Shown one piece after another: positions 54,265 through 62,378 of a stretch of 64,000 nt of DNA. The notes below the pieces were generated by a model. That model was not told the origin of the DNA. It saw only the letters and a list, made by a program, of their open reading frames with translations, and made no database searches. Source of the stretch: Caballeronia arvi (lineage in GTDB: Bacteria; Pseudomonadota; Gammaproteobacteria; Burkholderiales; Burkholderiaceae); assembly GCF_001544695.2 (NCBI RefSeq), contig NZ_FCOM02000036.1:17890-81889 (forward strand), in the 5' to 3' direction. Position 1 is the stretch's first letter. Each line of letters opens with the position of its first letter. The translations under genes and the position numbers were made by a program.

Positions 54265-54585
54265 ATGAACAGCATCGCGGACATCGGTGGCATGGAAGGT
54301 TTCGGCCCGATAAACCCCGAGCAGAACGAGCCAGTCTTCCACGAGGAGTGGGAGCGGCGCTGCTTCGGTATGTTTCTCACGTCAGCTGCAGCTATCGGCT
54401 ACGGCGTAGATGAATTTCGGCACGGAATGGAGAGTCTGCCACCAATTCACTATCTCTCGGCCTCGTACTACGAGCATTGGCTGGGCGCGTATGAACAAAT
54501 CTTTGCTGAACGCGGTGTCATATCGCCCGACGAATTGGAGCAGCGTGTCGCGGCATTAAAGGGTGAGGAACAGGCAAATGCTTAA
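54265..54585 (+). CDS. nitrile hydratase beta subunit, N-terminal part
   Basis: 106 residues matching the helical N-terminal half of NHase beta: MNSIADIGGMEGFGPINPEQNEPVFHEEWERRCF, then PPIHYLSASYYEHWLGAYEQIFAERGV. It ends at TAA 54583-54585, where a normal beta subunit continues through a linker into the barrel domain. The next gene supplies that half and overlaps by 8 bp. The arrangement resembles thiocyanate hydrolase and toyocamycin nitrile hydratase, where the beta half is a separate chain (family knowledge). ATG 54265 has GAGG upstream. Confidence 0.9.
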   Translation: MNSIADIGGMEGFGPINPEQNEPVFHEEWERRCFGMFLTSAAAIGYGVDEFRHGMESLPPIHYLSASYYEHWLGAYEQIFAERGVISPDELEQRVAALKGEEQANA

Positions 54586-54925
54586 ACCCGACCAGATTCC
54601 AGCCGCAGTCGCGGCAGGTGGCGTATATCGAAATGATGCGAACGTTGCCCCCTCGTTTTCGGTAGGTGACCGGGTGCGGGTGAAGAACCACCAGCCGAGC
54701 GGTCACACCCGGCTGCCTGGCTACGTGCGACTGAAGGAAGGCACGATCGCCATCGACCACGGCGTATTCGTCTACCCGGATACGATGGCTCATGGGAACG
54801 GGGAGACTCCGCAGCACGTCTACACCGTGCATTTTGACGCGACCGAAGTATGGGGGGACAAGGGTGTCGCCGGAGACACTGTTCGCGTCGACCTCTTTGA
54901 TGCCTACCTGGAGCGCTGCGAGTAA
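54578..54925 (+). CDS. nitrile hydratase beta subunit, C-terminal part
   Basis: 115 residues matching the SH3-like C-terminal half of NHase beta: FSVGDRVRVKNHQPSGHTRLPGYVR, HGVFVYPDTMAHGNGETPQHVYTVHF, and VDLFDAYLE. ATG 54578 lies inside the previous gene and overlaps its stop (ATGCTTAA), with GAGG about 8 nt upstream, so coupled translation is likely. The arginines that contact the metal site of alpha (in HTRLPGYVR) are retained. Confidence 0.9.
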   Translation: MLKPDQIPAAVAAGGVYRNDANVAPSFSVGDRVRVKNHQPSGHTRLPGYVRLKEGTIAIDHGVFVYPDTMAHGNGETPQHVYTVHFDATEVWGDKGVAGDTVRVDLFDAYLERCE

Positions 54926-54927
54926 CC

Positions 54928-55284
54928 ATGGCACTCTTGACCGAGCAGGTTTCCCTTCTCCGTGAGCGTCCGGTGCCGTTTTGTGCCGACGGCGATATGG
55001 TCTTCAAAGAGCCGTGGGAAGCTAAGGCCTTCGCGATTGTCGTCACACTGTCGCAAGAGGGACGGTTCACTTGGTCAGAGTGGGTCGATTGCTTTTCTTC
55101 ACACGTTGAACGTGCGACAACTGCAGAGGCTGAAGGCAGGGCTGCGAAGACGTATTACGAGCAGTGGTTGGATGCAATGGAAGAACTGCTCGTGCGGAAG
55201 GGAGTAACGTCGTCCGAGCAACTTTATGCCAAGCGCCTCTCGGCATTCAAGCCATCGGTCGCCCATACGGTAACAAAGAAGTGA
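54928..55284 (+). CDS. nitrile hydratase accessory protein
   Basis: 118 residues resembling the beta N-terminal half (FKEPWEAKAFAIVVTLSQEGRFTWSEWVDCF, TYYEQWLDAMEELLVRKGV) but not the same as it. Such P14K/P15K-type proteins help insert or oxidise the cobalt centre (family knowledge). Starts 2 bp after the beta C-terminal gene. A C-terminal Ser/Lys-rich tail is present. Confidence 0.82.
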   Translation: MALLTEQVSLLRERPVPFCADGDMVFKEPWEAKAFAIVVTLSQEGRFTWSEWVDCFSSHVERATTAEAEGRAAKTYYEQWLDAMEELLVRKGVTSSEQLYAKRLSAFKPSVAHTVTKK

Positions 55285-55320
55285 GCAGCACAGCCTCAAT
55301 GAGCTGACCGGAGTTGAAAA

Positions 55321-56334
55321 GTGGACGCTACAGAACGAATTGAATCGAAAGTCCCGGTGACTATTCTCACCGGCTTCCTTGGCGCGGGCAAGACGACCCT
55401 GCTCCGGAACATTCTCACAGAGCGCCATGACGAAAGAATTGCTGTAATCGAAAACGAATTTGGTGAGACAAGCGTCGACGCGGAACTTCTCTTCGAAGAC
55501 CGTCAGGAACAGGTTATCGAGCTCAACAACGGCTGCATTTGCTGTAAGGTGCGTGGCGACCTTGTCCGCATGCTGTCTGACCTCCATGACCGGCGTGCTG
55601 CCGACAAGCTCCACTTCAATCGCGTGATTATCGAGACAACCGGGCTGGCGGACCCAGCGCCCGTCGCCCAGACCTTTTTCGTTGAAGAAGACGTATCCCG
55701 GCACTACATCCTTGATGCGATAGTCACGATTGTCGATGCTGTGCACGCCGACGCACAGCTGGACGCGCATCACGAGGCTGTCGAGCAGGTAGCTTTCGCA
55801 GACCGCGTGCTGGTGAGCAAGGCAGACCTGGTTGCACCTCAGTCTGTCGACGCTCTGAAAGCACGTATACGGCAAATCAATGCTCGTGCGCCGATCGCTC
55901 TTGTCAATTTGGGTCGCACGAACGTTCAAGGTCTTTTAGATATCGCCGGCTTTTCGCTGAAGTCGGTACTCGAGGTGGAACCCGATTTCCTTAGCGACGT
56001 CGCTCACGAGCACGATGATGACATTGGATCTTTCGTCTTTACGTCGCGGCAACCGTTCGATCCCGCGAGAATCACCAACTTCTTGCAAGAGATGATCCAA
56101 ACGCACGGGGCGGATTTGATGCGTTACAAGGGCGTCCTATCTTATGCCGGCTTCGAACGGAAGGTCGTCCTGCAGGGCGTACATATGGTCATGCACTCCG
56201 ACGTGGGGCAACCCTGGTCAGGAGAAGAACGAGTGTCGAACATTGTTTTCATTGGCCGGCGGCTTCGTGAGCCTGATATCAGACGGGCGCTCGAAGCATG
56301 TCTCATTCAAGCATCTGTACCGGCGACGGTCTAA
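55321..56334 (+). CDS. CobW/P47K family GTP-binding metallochaperone
   Basis: 337 residues of the COG0523 G3E GTPases: Walker A GFLGAGKTT (18-26), CxCC metal motif NGCICCKV (Cys72, Cys74, Cys75), and the C-terminal CobW_C domain with RYKGVLSYAGFERKVVLQGVHMV. GTG 55321 has GGAG 7 nt upstream. A P47K-type activator of nitrile hydratase is expected here and probably delivers cobalt to the alpha subunit (inference from context). Confidence 0.93.
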   Translation: MDATERIESKVPVTILTGFLGAGKTTLLRNILTERHDERIAVIENEFGETSVDAELLFEDRQEQVIELNNGCICCKVRGDLVRMLSDLHDRRAADKLHFNRVIIETTGLADPAPVAQTFFVEEDVSRHYILDAIVTIVDAVHADAQLDAHHEAVEQVAFADRVLVSKADLVAPQSVDALKARIRQINARAPIALVNLGRTNVQGLLDIAGFSLKSVLEVEPDFLSDVAHEHDDDIGSFVFTSRQPFDPARITNFLQEMIQTHGADLMRYKGVLSYAGFERKVVLQGVHMVMHSDVGQPWSGEERVSNIVFIGRRLREPDIRRALEACLIQASVPATV

Positions 56335-56510
56335 ACATAAGGTACAGGCCGGTGGTCGACAGACGCTCAGAGCTCCCGCGCATATCCTTGTGCGCGGCAT
56401 TAGACCCCACCAAATCATGACTCTTTTGTTCATCGCAATGGCAGGCAAGGACAAGCTCATGGGAAGCCGGCGAGTTACGCTACAAACGTCTTTATGAAGG
56501 GAGAGAGATA

Positions 56511-56735
56511 ATGCGCAATTCGAGTGTCGAGCAGCTAGTTGTTACCACAGCTGAACACTCAAATCTGCCGCTCGAAGAAGGTCGGGTGGCAGTCATCAGT
56601 GAAATCTTGGCAGTGTGGTTGAAAGACGCAAACGCTCTCTCAGCGAAGATGAGCGCGCCAGAGTTTGCGCATGTTTCACCCATCACAGGGTTCCTACAGA
56701 CCGCAGTTCACGGCGAGGTGTCGCATGAGCAGTGA
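56511..56735 (+). CDS. AtzG-like small amidase partner
   Basis: 74 residues, with GRVAVISEILAVWLKDANALSAKMSAPEFAHVSPITGF in the C-terminal half. It resembles DUF4089/AtzG-type proteins, GatC-like partners of amidases (family knowledge). GGAGAG lies 3-6 nt before the ATG. Its stop overlaps the amidase start by 11 bp, so the two are coupled and probably form a complex. Confidence 0.75.
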   Translation: MRNSSVEQLVVTTAEHSNLPLEEGRVAVISEILAVWLKDANALSAKMSAPEFAHVSPITGFLQTAVHGEVSHEQ

Positions 56736-58146
56736 GCTGGCTAGACTGTCGATTGCTGAAGCCGCGAAGCTTATCCGCAAGGGAGAAGTCAGTCCGACCG
56801 AGTTGCTGAATGCATCGCTCGCCGAAATCGCGCGTCATAACGATATGCTCCGTGCCTTCATATCGATCACAGAAGAATCAGCGAGAAAGGCCGCAGCCGC
56901 TGCGGAGCTGATGCTCTCCGCGGGCTATGACCTCGGCCCCCTGCACGGTGTCCCGCTTGGAATTAAAGACAATGTGGGAATCCAAGGACAGCGGACAACC
57001 GCCGGGAGTAAAGTCTTGGCCGATTGGCTCCCCGAGAAAGACGCGACCGTAATCGCGAAACTGAAGCAGGCCGGGTCGGTTTTTATCGGCAAAACCAACA
57101 TGCATGAGTTCGCGTGGGGGGGGACGTCAGCCAACCCTCACTATGGACATGTGCGAAACCCGTGGGACACCAGCAAGTTCCCCGCGGGTTCAAGCGGCGG
57201 TTCCGGGGCTGCGGTGGCTGCGGGTCTCTGTTTTGGAGCGCTTGGCACAGATACAGGTGGTTCTATCAGGTTACCGGCAGCAATCAACGGAGTCGTCGGG
57301 CTGCGGCCCACTTACGGAAGGGTGAGCAACGCCGGAATCGTCCCGCTTGCGTGGAGCATGGATACCGCCGGTCCAATGACTCGAACGGTGGAAGACTGCG
57401 CATTGATGTTCAACGCAATTGCGGGCCCCGACCCCACGGACCCCGCGACGTCACCGTATGCCGTCGACGACTATGTCGCCAGACTTACCTCGGGCGTAAG
57501 GGGTCTTCGGATTGGAGTAGTTCCGCGATACTTTTTCTCGCATCTGCAAGCAGACGTCAAGCAAGCGGTTGAGCAGGCTTTGCACACGTTCGAGAGCTTG
57601 GGGGCTCAACTCGTCGAGGTTGATATCAAGCATATTGATGGAAACATCTCGGCGCAACTCACGATAGAGTCCGCAGAGCCGAGCACGTACCATCAGAAGG
57701 CTTTGCGGGAGAGGCCGGGTGACTATGGAGATGACGTGCGTGCGCTCTTGGAAGTCGGCGAAATGCTGTTGGCCACTCACTACCTACAGGCGCAACGTTA
57801 CCGGTCCGTGCTTCGCGCAGAGTTCGTTGAGGCGTTCAAGCAGGTCGATGTGTTCGTCTGTCCTACGTTGCCATTCACCGCGACGGCCTTGGGCGCAACG
57901 AAGGTCGTCATCGAGAACGGTGTCGAAGAGGACATGCTCTCCGCGATCATGCAGTTCACCGGGGTGCCGAGCTTGACGGGGCTTCCTTCGCTGAACGTGC
58001 CCTGTGGATTCGATTCGGGAGGGCTACCGGTCGGCATGCAGATAATTGGAGCGCCCTTCTCAGAGTCAAAGCTTTTCTCGGTGGGGCATGCGTTCCAGAC
58101 GGCAACTACTTTCCATACGAGACGTCCTAGCCTATGTTCGCAATAG
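56725..58146 (+). CDS. amidase (amidase-signature family)
   Basis: 473 residues. Catalytic triad: Lys81 in LGIKDNV, cis-Ser156 in AGSSGGSG, nucleophile Ser180 in GTDTGGSIRLPA. Closest in style to AtzE/GatA-like amidases with a small partner subunit. It hydrolyses the amide formed by the nitrile hydratase to the carboxylic acid. ATG 56725 is chosen over an upstream start because it overlaps the AtzG-like stop. Followed by a bidirectional terminator. Confidence 0.92.
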   Translation: MSSELARLSIAEAAKLIRKGEVSPTELLNASLAEIARHNDMLRAFISITEESARKAAAAAELMLSAGYDLGPLHGVPLGIKDNVGIQGQRTTAGSKVLADWLPEKDATVIAKLKQAGSVFIGKTNMHEFAWGGTSANPHYGHVRNPWDTSKFPAGSSGGSGAAVAAGLCFGALGTDTGGSIRLPAAINGVVGLRPTYGRVSNAGIVPLAWSMDTAGPMTRTVEDCALMFNAIAGPDPTDPATSPYAVDDYVARLTSGVRGLRIGVVPRYFFSHLQADVKQAVEQALHTFESLGAQLVEVDIKHIDGNISAQLTIESAEPSTYHQKALRERPGDYGDDVRALLEVGEMLLATHYLQAQRYRSVLRAEFVEAFKQVDVFVCPTLPFTATALGATKVVIENGVEEDMLSAIMQFTGVPSLTGLPSLNVPCGFDSGGLPVGMQIIGAPFSESKLFSVGHAFQTATTFHTRRPSLCSQ

Positions 58147-58148
58147 CG

Positions 58149-58181
58149 AACACGCCGCACCTTAGAAGGATGCGGCGTGTT
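58149..58181. terminator. bidirectional terminator between amidase and AraC genes
   Basis: AACACGCCGCA and TGCGGCGTGTT form a perfect 11-bp stem; the loop contains a further CCTT-AG-AAGG dyad. The flanking T/A tracts are short. It stops both convergent transcripts. Confidence 0.75.
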
Positions 58182-58201
58182 GTTGTGCGAACGCTGAAGT
58201 G

Positions 58202-59164
58202 TCAGCGGTCGTTTAGGGCTACAGTCTCTTGGTTTCGGAGTAGGACGCTCTGTGGCGTAACGCCGTAACTCTTCTTGAAGGTGCGGCTAAAGTGAGAAAC
58301 GTCACAAAATCCGAAGGTCATCGCTGCTTCAGTGACGTTCTTAACGGACCCCTCTCGCAGCGCGCAGTAGCTGGCCTCCAATCGCTTCTGCCAGATTGAC
58401 TTCATTGGAGTGGTGGCCTGTCCGGCAAACGCACGTGCCAGTGTGCGAGTTGAGACGTGCATTGCCGAAGCGATATGATCCACGTCGAGACCAGCACGCT
58501 CTATATTGTCCTCGATGAACGCAAGGGCCTTACGATATAGCGAGACCTGTGCGGAGGTAACCGGTTCTTCACCCGAATGGATGTCGATGATTGCGCTAAC
58601 GAGGTCAAGTATCGCGCCAGCAATCCGAGATTCGGCAGGCGTCGACTGTAACAGCTCCTTCGACTCGCATGCTTCCTTGATCATGGCACCGAGGACCGCC
58701 CGAAAGCCCGTGCCAGGGCCCAGCGACGTAGCAACGACGTTTTCAGCACTGGGGGTGCGTCGAAGAAGCAAGTCGCGCGGAATCTTAACGATGAAGAAAG
58801 AATCCGGAGAAATCGTGTAACTGAACGGTCGAGCCGCGTCATAAAGCAACACGTCACCCGGGTTCTGAACGACGCGCCGGCCGTTCTGTTCCAGATAACC
58901 GACGCCGCTCTCGAGGAAAGACAGCCAGAGATTGTGCTCGGGACCGGAACGAATATTGGTGAAATCCCTAACCCATTGATGCTCCGGCCCGATCATCTTT
59001 GCGACGTCTAATGCACCAATGGAGCGCCCAACGATTTCAGCGTCAAACTTTGCCCTAAATTGGGTGTCACTGGTCGCCGGTATGCAATGACTGCACACGA
59101 CATCCCGCCAGTAGTCAAAACGCTCGGGGCCGGCCACCTCGGCAGTAGAAAATAAGTATTGCAT
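58202..59164 (-). CDS. AraC family regulator
   Basis: 320 residues: N-terminal AraC-binding-like domain (GPERFDYWRDVVCSHC, GPEHNLWLSFLESGVGYLEQNGR) and C-terminal double HTH (VDHIASAMHVSTRTLARAFAGQATTPMKSIWQKRLEAS, FGFCDVSHFSRTFKKSYGVTPQSVL). NitR/FeaR-like regulators of this type activate nitrile and aldehyde catabolic operons when substrate is bound (family knowledge). It lies next to the nitrile operon and is its likely activator. Confidence 0.9.
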   Translation of the reverse strand: MQYLFSTAEVAGPERFDYWRDVVCSHCIPATSDTQFRAKFDAEIVGRSIGALDVAKMIGPEHQWVRDFTNIRSGPEHNLWLSFLESGVGYLEQNGRRVVQNPGDVLLYDAARPFSYTISPDSFFIVKIPRDLLLRRTPSAENVVATSLGPGTGFRAVLGAMIKEACESKELLQSTPAESRIAGAILDLVSAIIDIHSGEEPVTSAQVSLYRKALAFIEDNIERAGLDVDHIASAMHVSTRTLARAFAGQATTPMKSIWQKRLEASYCALREGSVKNVTEAAMTFGFCDVSHFSRTFKKSYGVTPQSVLLRNQETVALNDR

Positions 59165-59553
59165 CGTGGCTCCGATAGTTGCGTTCCAGAAAAAGCTCAG
59201 CCTTGCTGAAAATTAGTCGCAGAGCGCCGCGTGCGCAATCGGGGTTTGCGCTCGGCGATCCGCCTCTCGTATCACCGCGCACCCGTGATCATTTCATCGA
59301 CTACATAAAGCACCAAAGCTCCGCTCGCAATTATCCAAAAAGCCTTGCGGCACTGTGAGGCGGTAACGCGCCCGTGCGCAGTCGGTTGACTGTCGGCGCT
59401 AGTCTAATCAGATGGCACGCAGAAACATGTCGGCCACGTGTCTCCGGCTTATTATTGGCTATCGTCCAAAGCCCCGGCAAAAGAGCTGATCATTGAGTAG
59501 GTCAACGACGGCCCATTCGCTGGATCGACAGTAACAATGGAAGGGAGGTCAGC
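59165..59553. other. region between AraC and cbtB genes, no gene seen
   Basis: About 390 bp of divergent control sequence. I looked for a cobalamin riboswitch, common before cbtBA, and did not find the B12 box. Confidence 0.4.
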
Positions 59554-59763
59554 ATGAGCGAAGCAGTTATCGATGCCGGTAGTCGTCCGACCGCAATACC
59601 TCTGAATGAGCTGTTGCCATGGGCCATCTTTGGCGGACTCATATGCCTGATTGCGATATATTTCGTCGGCGCCGAACAAGGTGCGACGGCGATTTTCTCG
59701 GGCACCTACGTCCACGAGTTCGTTCACGATGGTCGCCATTTACTTGGCTTTCCGTGTCACTGA
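59554..59763 (+). CDS. cbtB: cobalt transporter subunit CbtB
   Basis: 69 residues with one membrane segment (LLPWAIFGGLICLIAIYFVGA) and the C-terminal metal motif VHEFVHDGRHLLGFPCH, the CbtB signature. GGGAGG lies 6 nt before the ATG. It starts a two-gene unit with cbtA (9 bp gap) in a nitrile hydratase locus of the cobalt type, so it probably supplies the metal for that enzyme. Confidence 0.92.
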   Translation: MSEAVIDAGSRPTAIPLNELLPWAIFGGLICLIAIYFVGAEQGATAIFSGTYVHEFVHDGRHLLGFPCH

Positions 59764-59772
59764 GGTGCTGAA

Positions 59773-60585
59773 ATGGCGGGCAGACTGTTATTGCGAGGCA
59801 TGATCGCCGGTGTCATCGCTGGCTTGATTACTTTCGGCTTTGCCCGATTTGTCGGAGAGCCGCTAGTCGCCAGTGCAATTGCCATCGAGGAGAGCGTGGA
59901 TGCGCATGACCACGGTTCAGGCGAAGAGGCACGATCTCATCAAGGCGCGATGCAGACCCACGCGCACTTGCACGAGCATCACCATGAGCAAGCTGCGTCT
60001 AACAATGTGGTGAGTCGCGAGACGCAAAGTGGCATTGGTTTGCTGACAGCACTGGTCGTCTTCGGAGCAGCAGTAGGCGGGTTGTTTTCGTTGGTTTGCG
60101 CCGTTGCATATGGACGCGTCGGAGGAATCGACGGGACGGCGCTGTCACTGCTCTTGGCGTTCGCCGGCTTCGTGTGCTTCTCGCTTGTTCCGGGGCTCAA
60201 GTATCCCGCAAATCCACCCGCAGTCGGGAGCCCCGAGACAATCGGCGCGCGCACGGCATGGTTCTTTATTGCTATCGCTGTATCAATTGCACTTGTTGTT
60301 GTGGCGGTACGCGGTTTCGGAGCGTGGCGCATCAAGCTGGGGGCCACGAAAGCAGGCATTCTGTCCGTCGGCCTCTATGCGGCTTTCGCGGCAGTTCTTT
60401 TCTCCTCCATGCCTGCAATCGATGAAGTGACGGAGAACTTCCCTGCAACGCTCCTTTGGAACTTTCGTCTAACCGCTATCGGGCTGCAACTGATCATGTG
60501 GGTAACTCTTGGCCTGGTGTTCAGCTTGCTGTTGCATCGCGCGGGCCTGGGGTGGCGGCCGGGCAAGAAAGGGCTCGCGTCCTGA
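59773..60585 (+). CDS. cbtA: cobalt transporter subunit CbtA
   Basis: 270 residues with about five or six membrane segments, starting LLRGMIAGVIAGLITFGFARFVGEP. A cytoplasmic or periplasmic histidine-rich loop (THAHLHEHHHEQ, preceded by DAHDHGSGEE) probably collects cobalt. GEEARSHQGAMQ and the closing WNFRLTAIGLQLIMWVTLG match the family. Pairs with CbtB. Confidence 0.93.
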   Translation: MAGRLLLRGMIAGVIAGLITFGFARFVGEPLVASAIAIEESVDAHDHGSGEEARSHQGAMQTHAHLHEHHHEQAASNNVVSRETQSGIGLLTALVVFGAAVGGLFSLVCAVAYGRVGGIDGTALSLLLAFAGFVCFSLVPGLKYPANPPAVGSPETIGARTAWFFIAIAVSIALVVVAVRGFGAWRIKLGATKAGILSVGLYAAFAAVLFSSMPAIDEVTENFPATLLWNFRLTAIGLQLIMWVTLGLVFSLLLHRAGLGWRPGKKGLAS

Positions 60586-60739
60586 CGTCCCGCGAGTCGT
60601 CTACCTAGCGGCCTCATGTGTCTAACTCGTGGCAGTGATATCGTTGCTTTGTAGCCCATCGACTAACTCTGGGCGCGTCGATGACTTGCTAGCTTGGCGA
60701 CTCGTCTGACGCGACAAAGGAGCGTGGAGAGGGATATGT

Positions 60740-60976
60740 ATGAACCTCGTAGAAAGTTCGCTGAAAAACGATTCGATGCTTGCTTCAGTTCTTGTGACGC
60801 GCGAAGAGAGAGAATTGCTCTCTCGCGGTCTGGAGGCGTTGCTGCGGGAGCGGTCGACTGCGTTCCAGATTGCAAGCGCAGTAGCCCGAGCCGGCGGACA
60901 ACGCGAACTAACCGTCCAGGATTTCAACCTTCCCGATATCCTCCGACTGTGTCGGTCTCTTGAGCAGAGCGATTGA
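60740..60976 (+). CDS. small hypothetical protein
   Basis: 78 residues, ATG 60740 with GGAGAGG 7 nt upstream. Mostly helical and charged (LVTREERELLSRGLEALLRERSTAFQIASAVARAGGQRELTVQDFNLPDILRL); no membrane segment or recognised domain. Codon use looks like that of real genes here. Function unknown; it lies between cbtA and IS debris. Confidence 0.65.
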   Translation: MNLVESSLKNDSMLASVLVTREERELLSRGLEALLRERSTAFQIASAVARAGGQRELTVQDFNLPDILRLCRSLEQSD

Positions 60977-61244
60977 CCAACGGTCGCGTTTGTGGCCTCT
61001 GGCCGACAAACAAAGCAGCTTTTAGACAGTCGTCTTCAAAGGGTGCGCGGACGCGGTCCTTCAACGCCGCTCTCAATATTCCATTTACGGCGGCATGCGG
61101 CGGTGGAACGAGCTTTACTTTGATTCGGCGTCACGGCGACGGCGCTTTACACGAAGTTCCACAATAAGGATTCCATAGGAGCACGGGAGAACCGGCGAAA
61201 GCAGTCGAATTTTGCGAAGATTTATGCGGCATTTATCGTTAGCT

Positions 61245-61770
61245 CAATTGCGAGTCGCGGGTGTGTCCGCGCCAGAGCACCATGAAGTGCAGAGCTTTTG
61301 CAGTACTAGCAAGGGATTGCTGGCACTGTCGGACTGGTTGGCCGGTCATGGCTGTTCTCACGTTGCCATGGAAGCCACAGGCGTCTACTGGAAGCCAGTG
61401 TGGCACGTTCTCGAGGGCTCCTTCGAACTCGTGCTCGGCAACGCTGCACATATCCGGAATGTTCCCGGGCGTAAAACCGATGTGAATGACGCGATGTGGA
61501 TCGCAGACCTGCTGGCACATGGGCTGATCCGCTCCAGCTTCGTTCCTCCCGCCGCGATCCAGGAATTGCGCGATCTGACACGCACACGCAAACAGCTGAC
61601 GCGCGAGATTGCCCAGCATTGTTTGCGTATCCAGAAGGTGCTCGAGGATGCGAATCTCAAACTCGGCAGTGTCCTTGCTGACGTACTCGGCGCTAGCGGG
61701 CGCGCGATCCTGAAGGTCATCATCTCTGGCGAGAACGATCCGGTGCTGCTTGCGGCACTTGCGCAAGGTC
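61245..61770 (+). pseudogene. IS110-family transposase remnant
   Basis: The frame reads LALSDWLAGHGCSHVAMEATGVYWKPVWHVLEG, then NVPGRKTDVNDAMWIADLLAHGLIRSSFVPP and ELRDLTRTRKQLTREIAQHCLRIQKVLEDANLKL, matching roughly residues 30-190 of IS110 transposases. The N-terminal first catalytic Asp and the whole C-terminal Tnp_IS110 domain with the conserved serine are missing. It stops abruptly where ISNCY-like sequence begins. Confidence 0.85.
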
Positions 61771-62148
61771 ACGCACGCCGAGGTGTGGGAGTACCCCGAT
61801 GGACGCGTGCAGCTTCGGGCAGCGGAACGCCTGTTGCCTTATCGCGAATACGATCGGCTCACCGAAGTGGATCAAGGGGCGATCGTCGAGCACAAGCGCC
61901 TGAGTCACGCGCTGGAACTCGCGGAGATGATGCAGGCACAGCGCGATGATCGATCTATTTCCGGCTCGCCCTCGCGCACCAATCGAGGCGTCAAGGTGCG
62001 TTCGCCCAAACGCGTGCCCGGCACCAAGGAGTCGCGCGAATTCACGCGCGACGATCTCGAACAAATGATTGGACAGTTGAGCCAGCAGCACGCCGCGGCA
62101 GCCGAATCCGGCACGAAAGCGAATCATCGGTCAGGCAAGGCCCGCTGA
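61762..62148 (+). pseudogene. ISNCY-type transposase C-terminal remnant
   Basis: The frame RKVTHAEVWEYPDGRVQLRAAERLLPYREYDRLTEVDQGAIVEHKRLSHALELAEMMQ resembles the tail of ISNCY/IS1202-like transposases, followed by a basic, Ser-rich end. The integrase core is absent. It is fused to the IS110 remnant with almost no spacer, indicating deletion between two elements. Confidence 0.7.
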
Positions 62149-62269
62149 ATGGGCACCCGCGCCCTGCCCGTTCACACTGAATTCTGCAACGCTGCGTGAG
62201 CTTCAACCCGAAGAACAGATGCGACATCTGTATTTAGCCGGTGCTGCGACATTTCAATCTGGCTTTGAC

Positions 62270-62289
62270 ATAATAGGTAGTCCTATTAT
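62270..62289. promoter_or_regulatory. AT-rich inverted repeat downstream of ISNCY remnant
   Basis: ATAATAGG-TAGT-CCTATTAT, perfect 8-bp arms, of the type bound by MarR/TetR-like repressors. No gene start lies next to it now (the porin at 62379 ends toward it), so it may be an operator left behind by deletion. Confidence 0.4.
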
Positions 62290-62378
62290 AATTCCGCTGC
62301 AAAACGGAACAGCGAGGGACCAGCACCGAGCGGCGCTAGGTGGCCGCGGGGCTGGCGTGCTGCCGAGAAAATAGGTGT

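Noticed and set aside
54265..54925. Nitrile hydratase beta split explained by a simple frameshift
   Set aside because: The split is at the domain linker, the second frame has its own ATG and ribosome site, and the stop-start overlap is typical of coupling; still needs resequencing.
59165..59553. Possible cobalamin riboswitch before cbtBA
   Set aside because: Only a loose GCGGCACTGTG resemblance at one place; the B12 box and the rest of the fold were not found.
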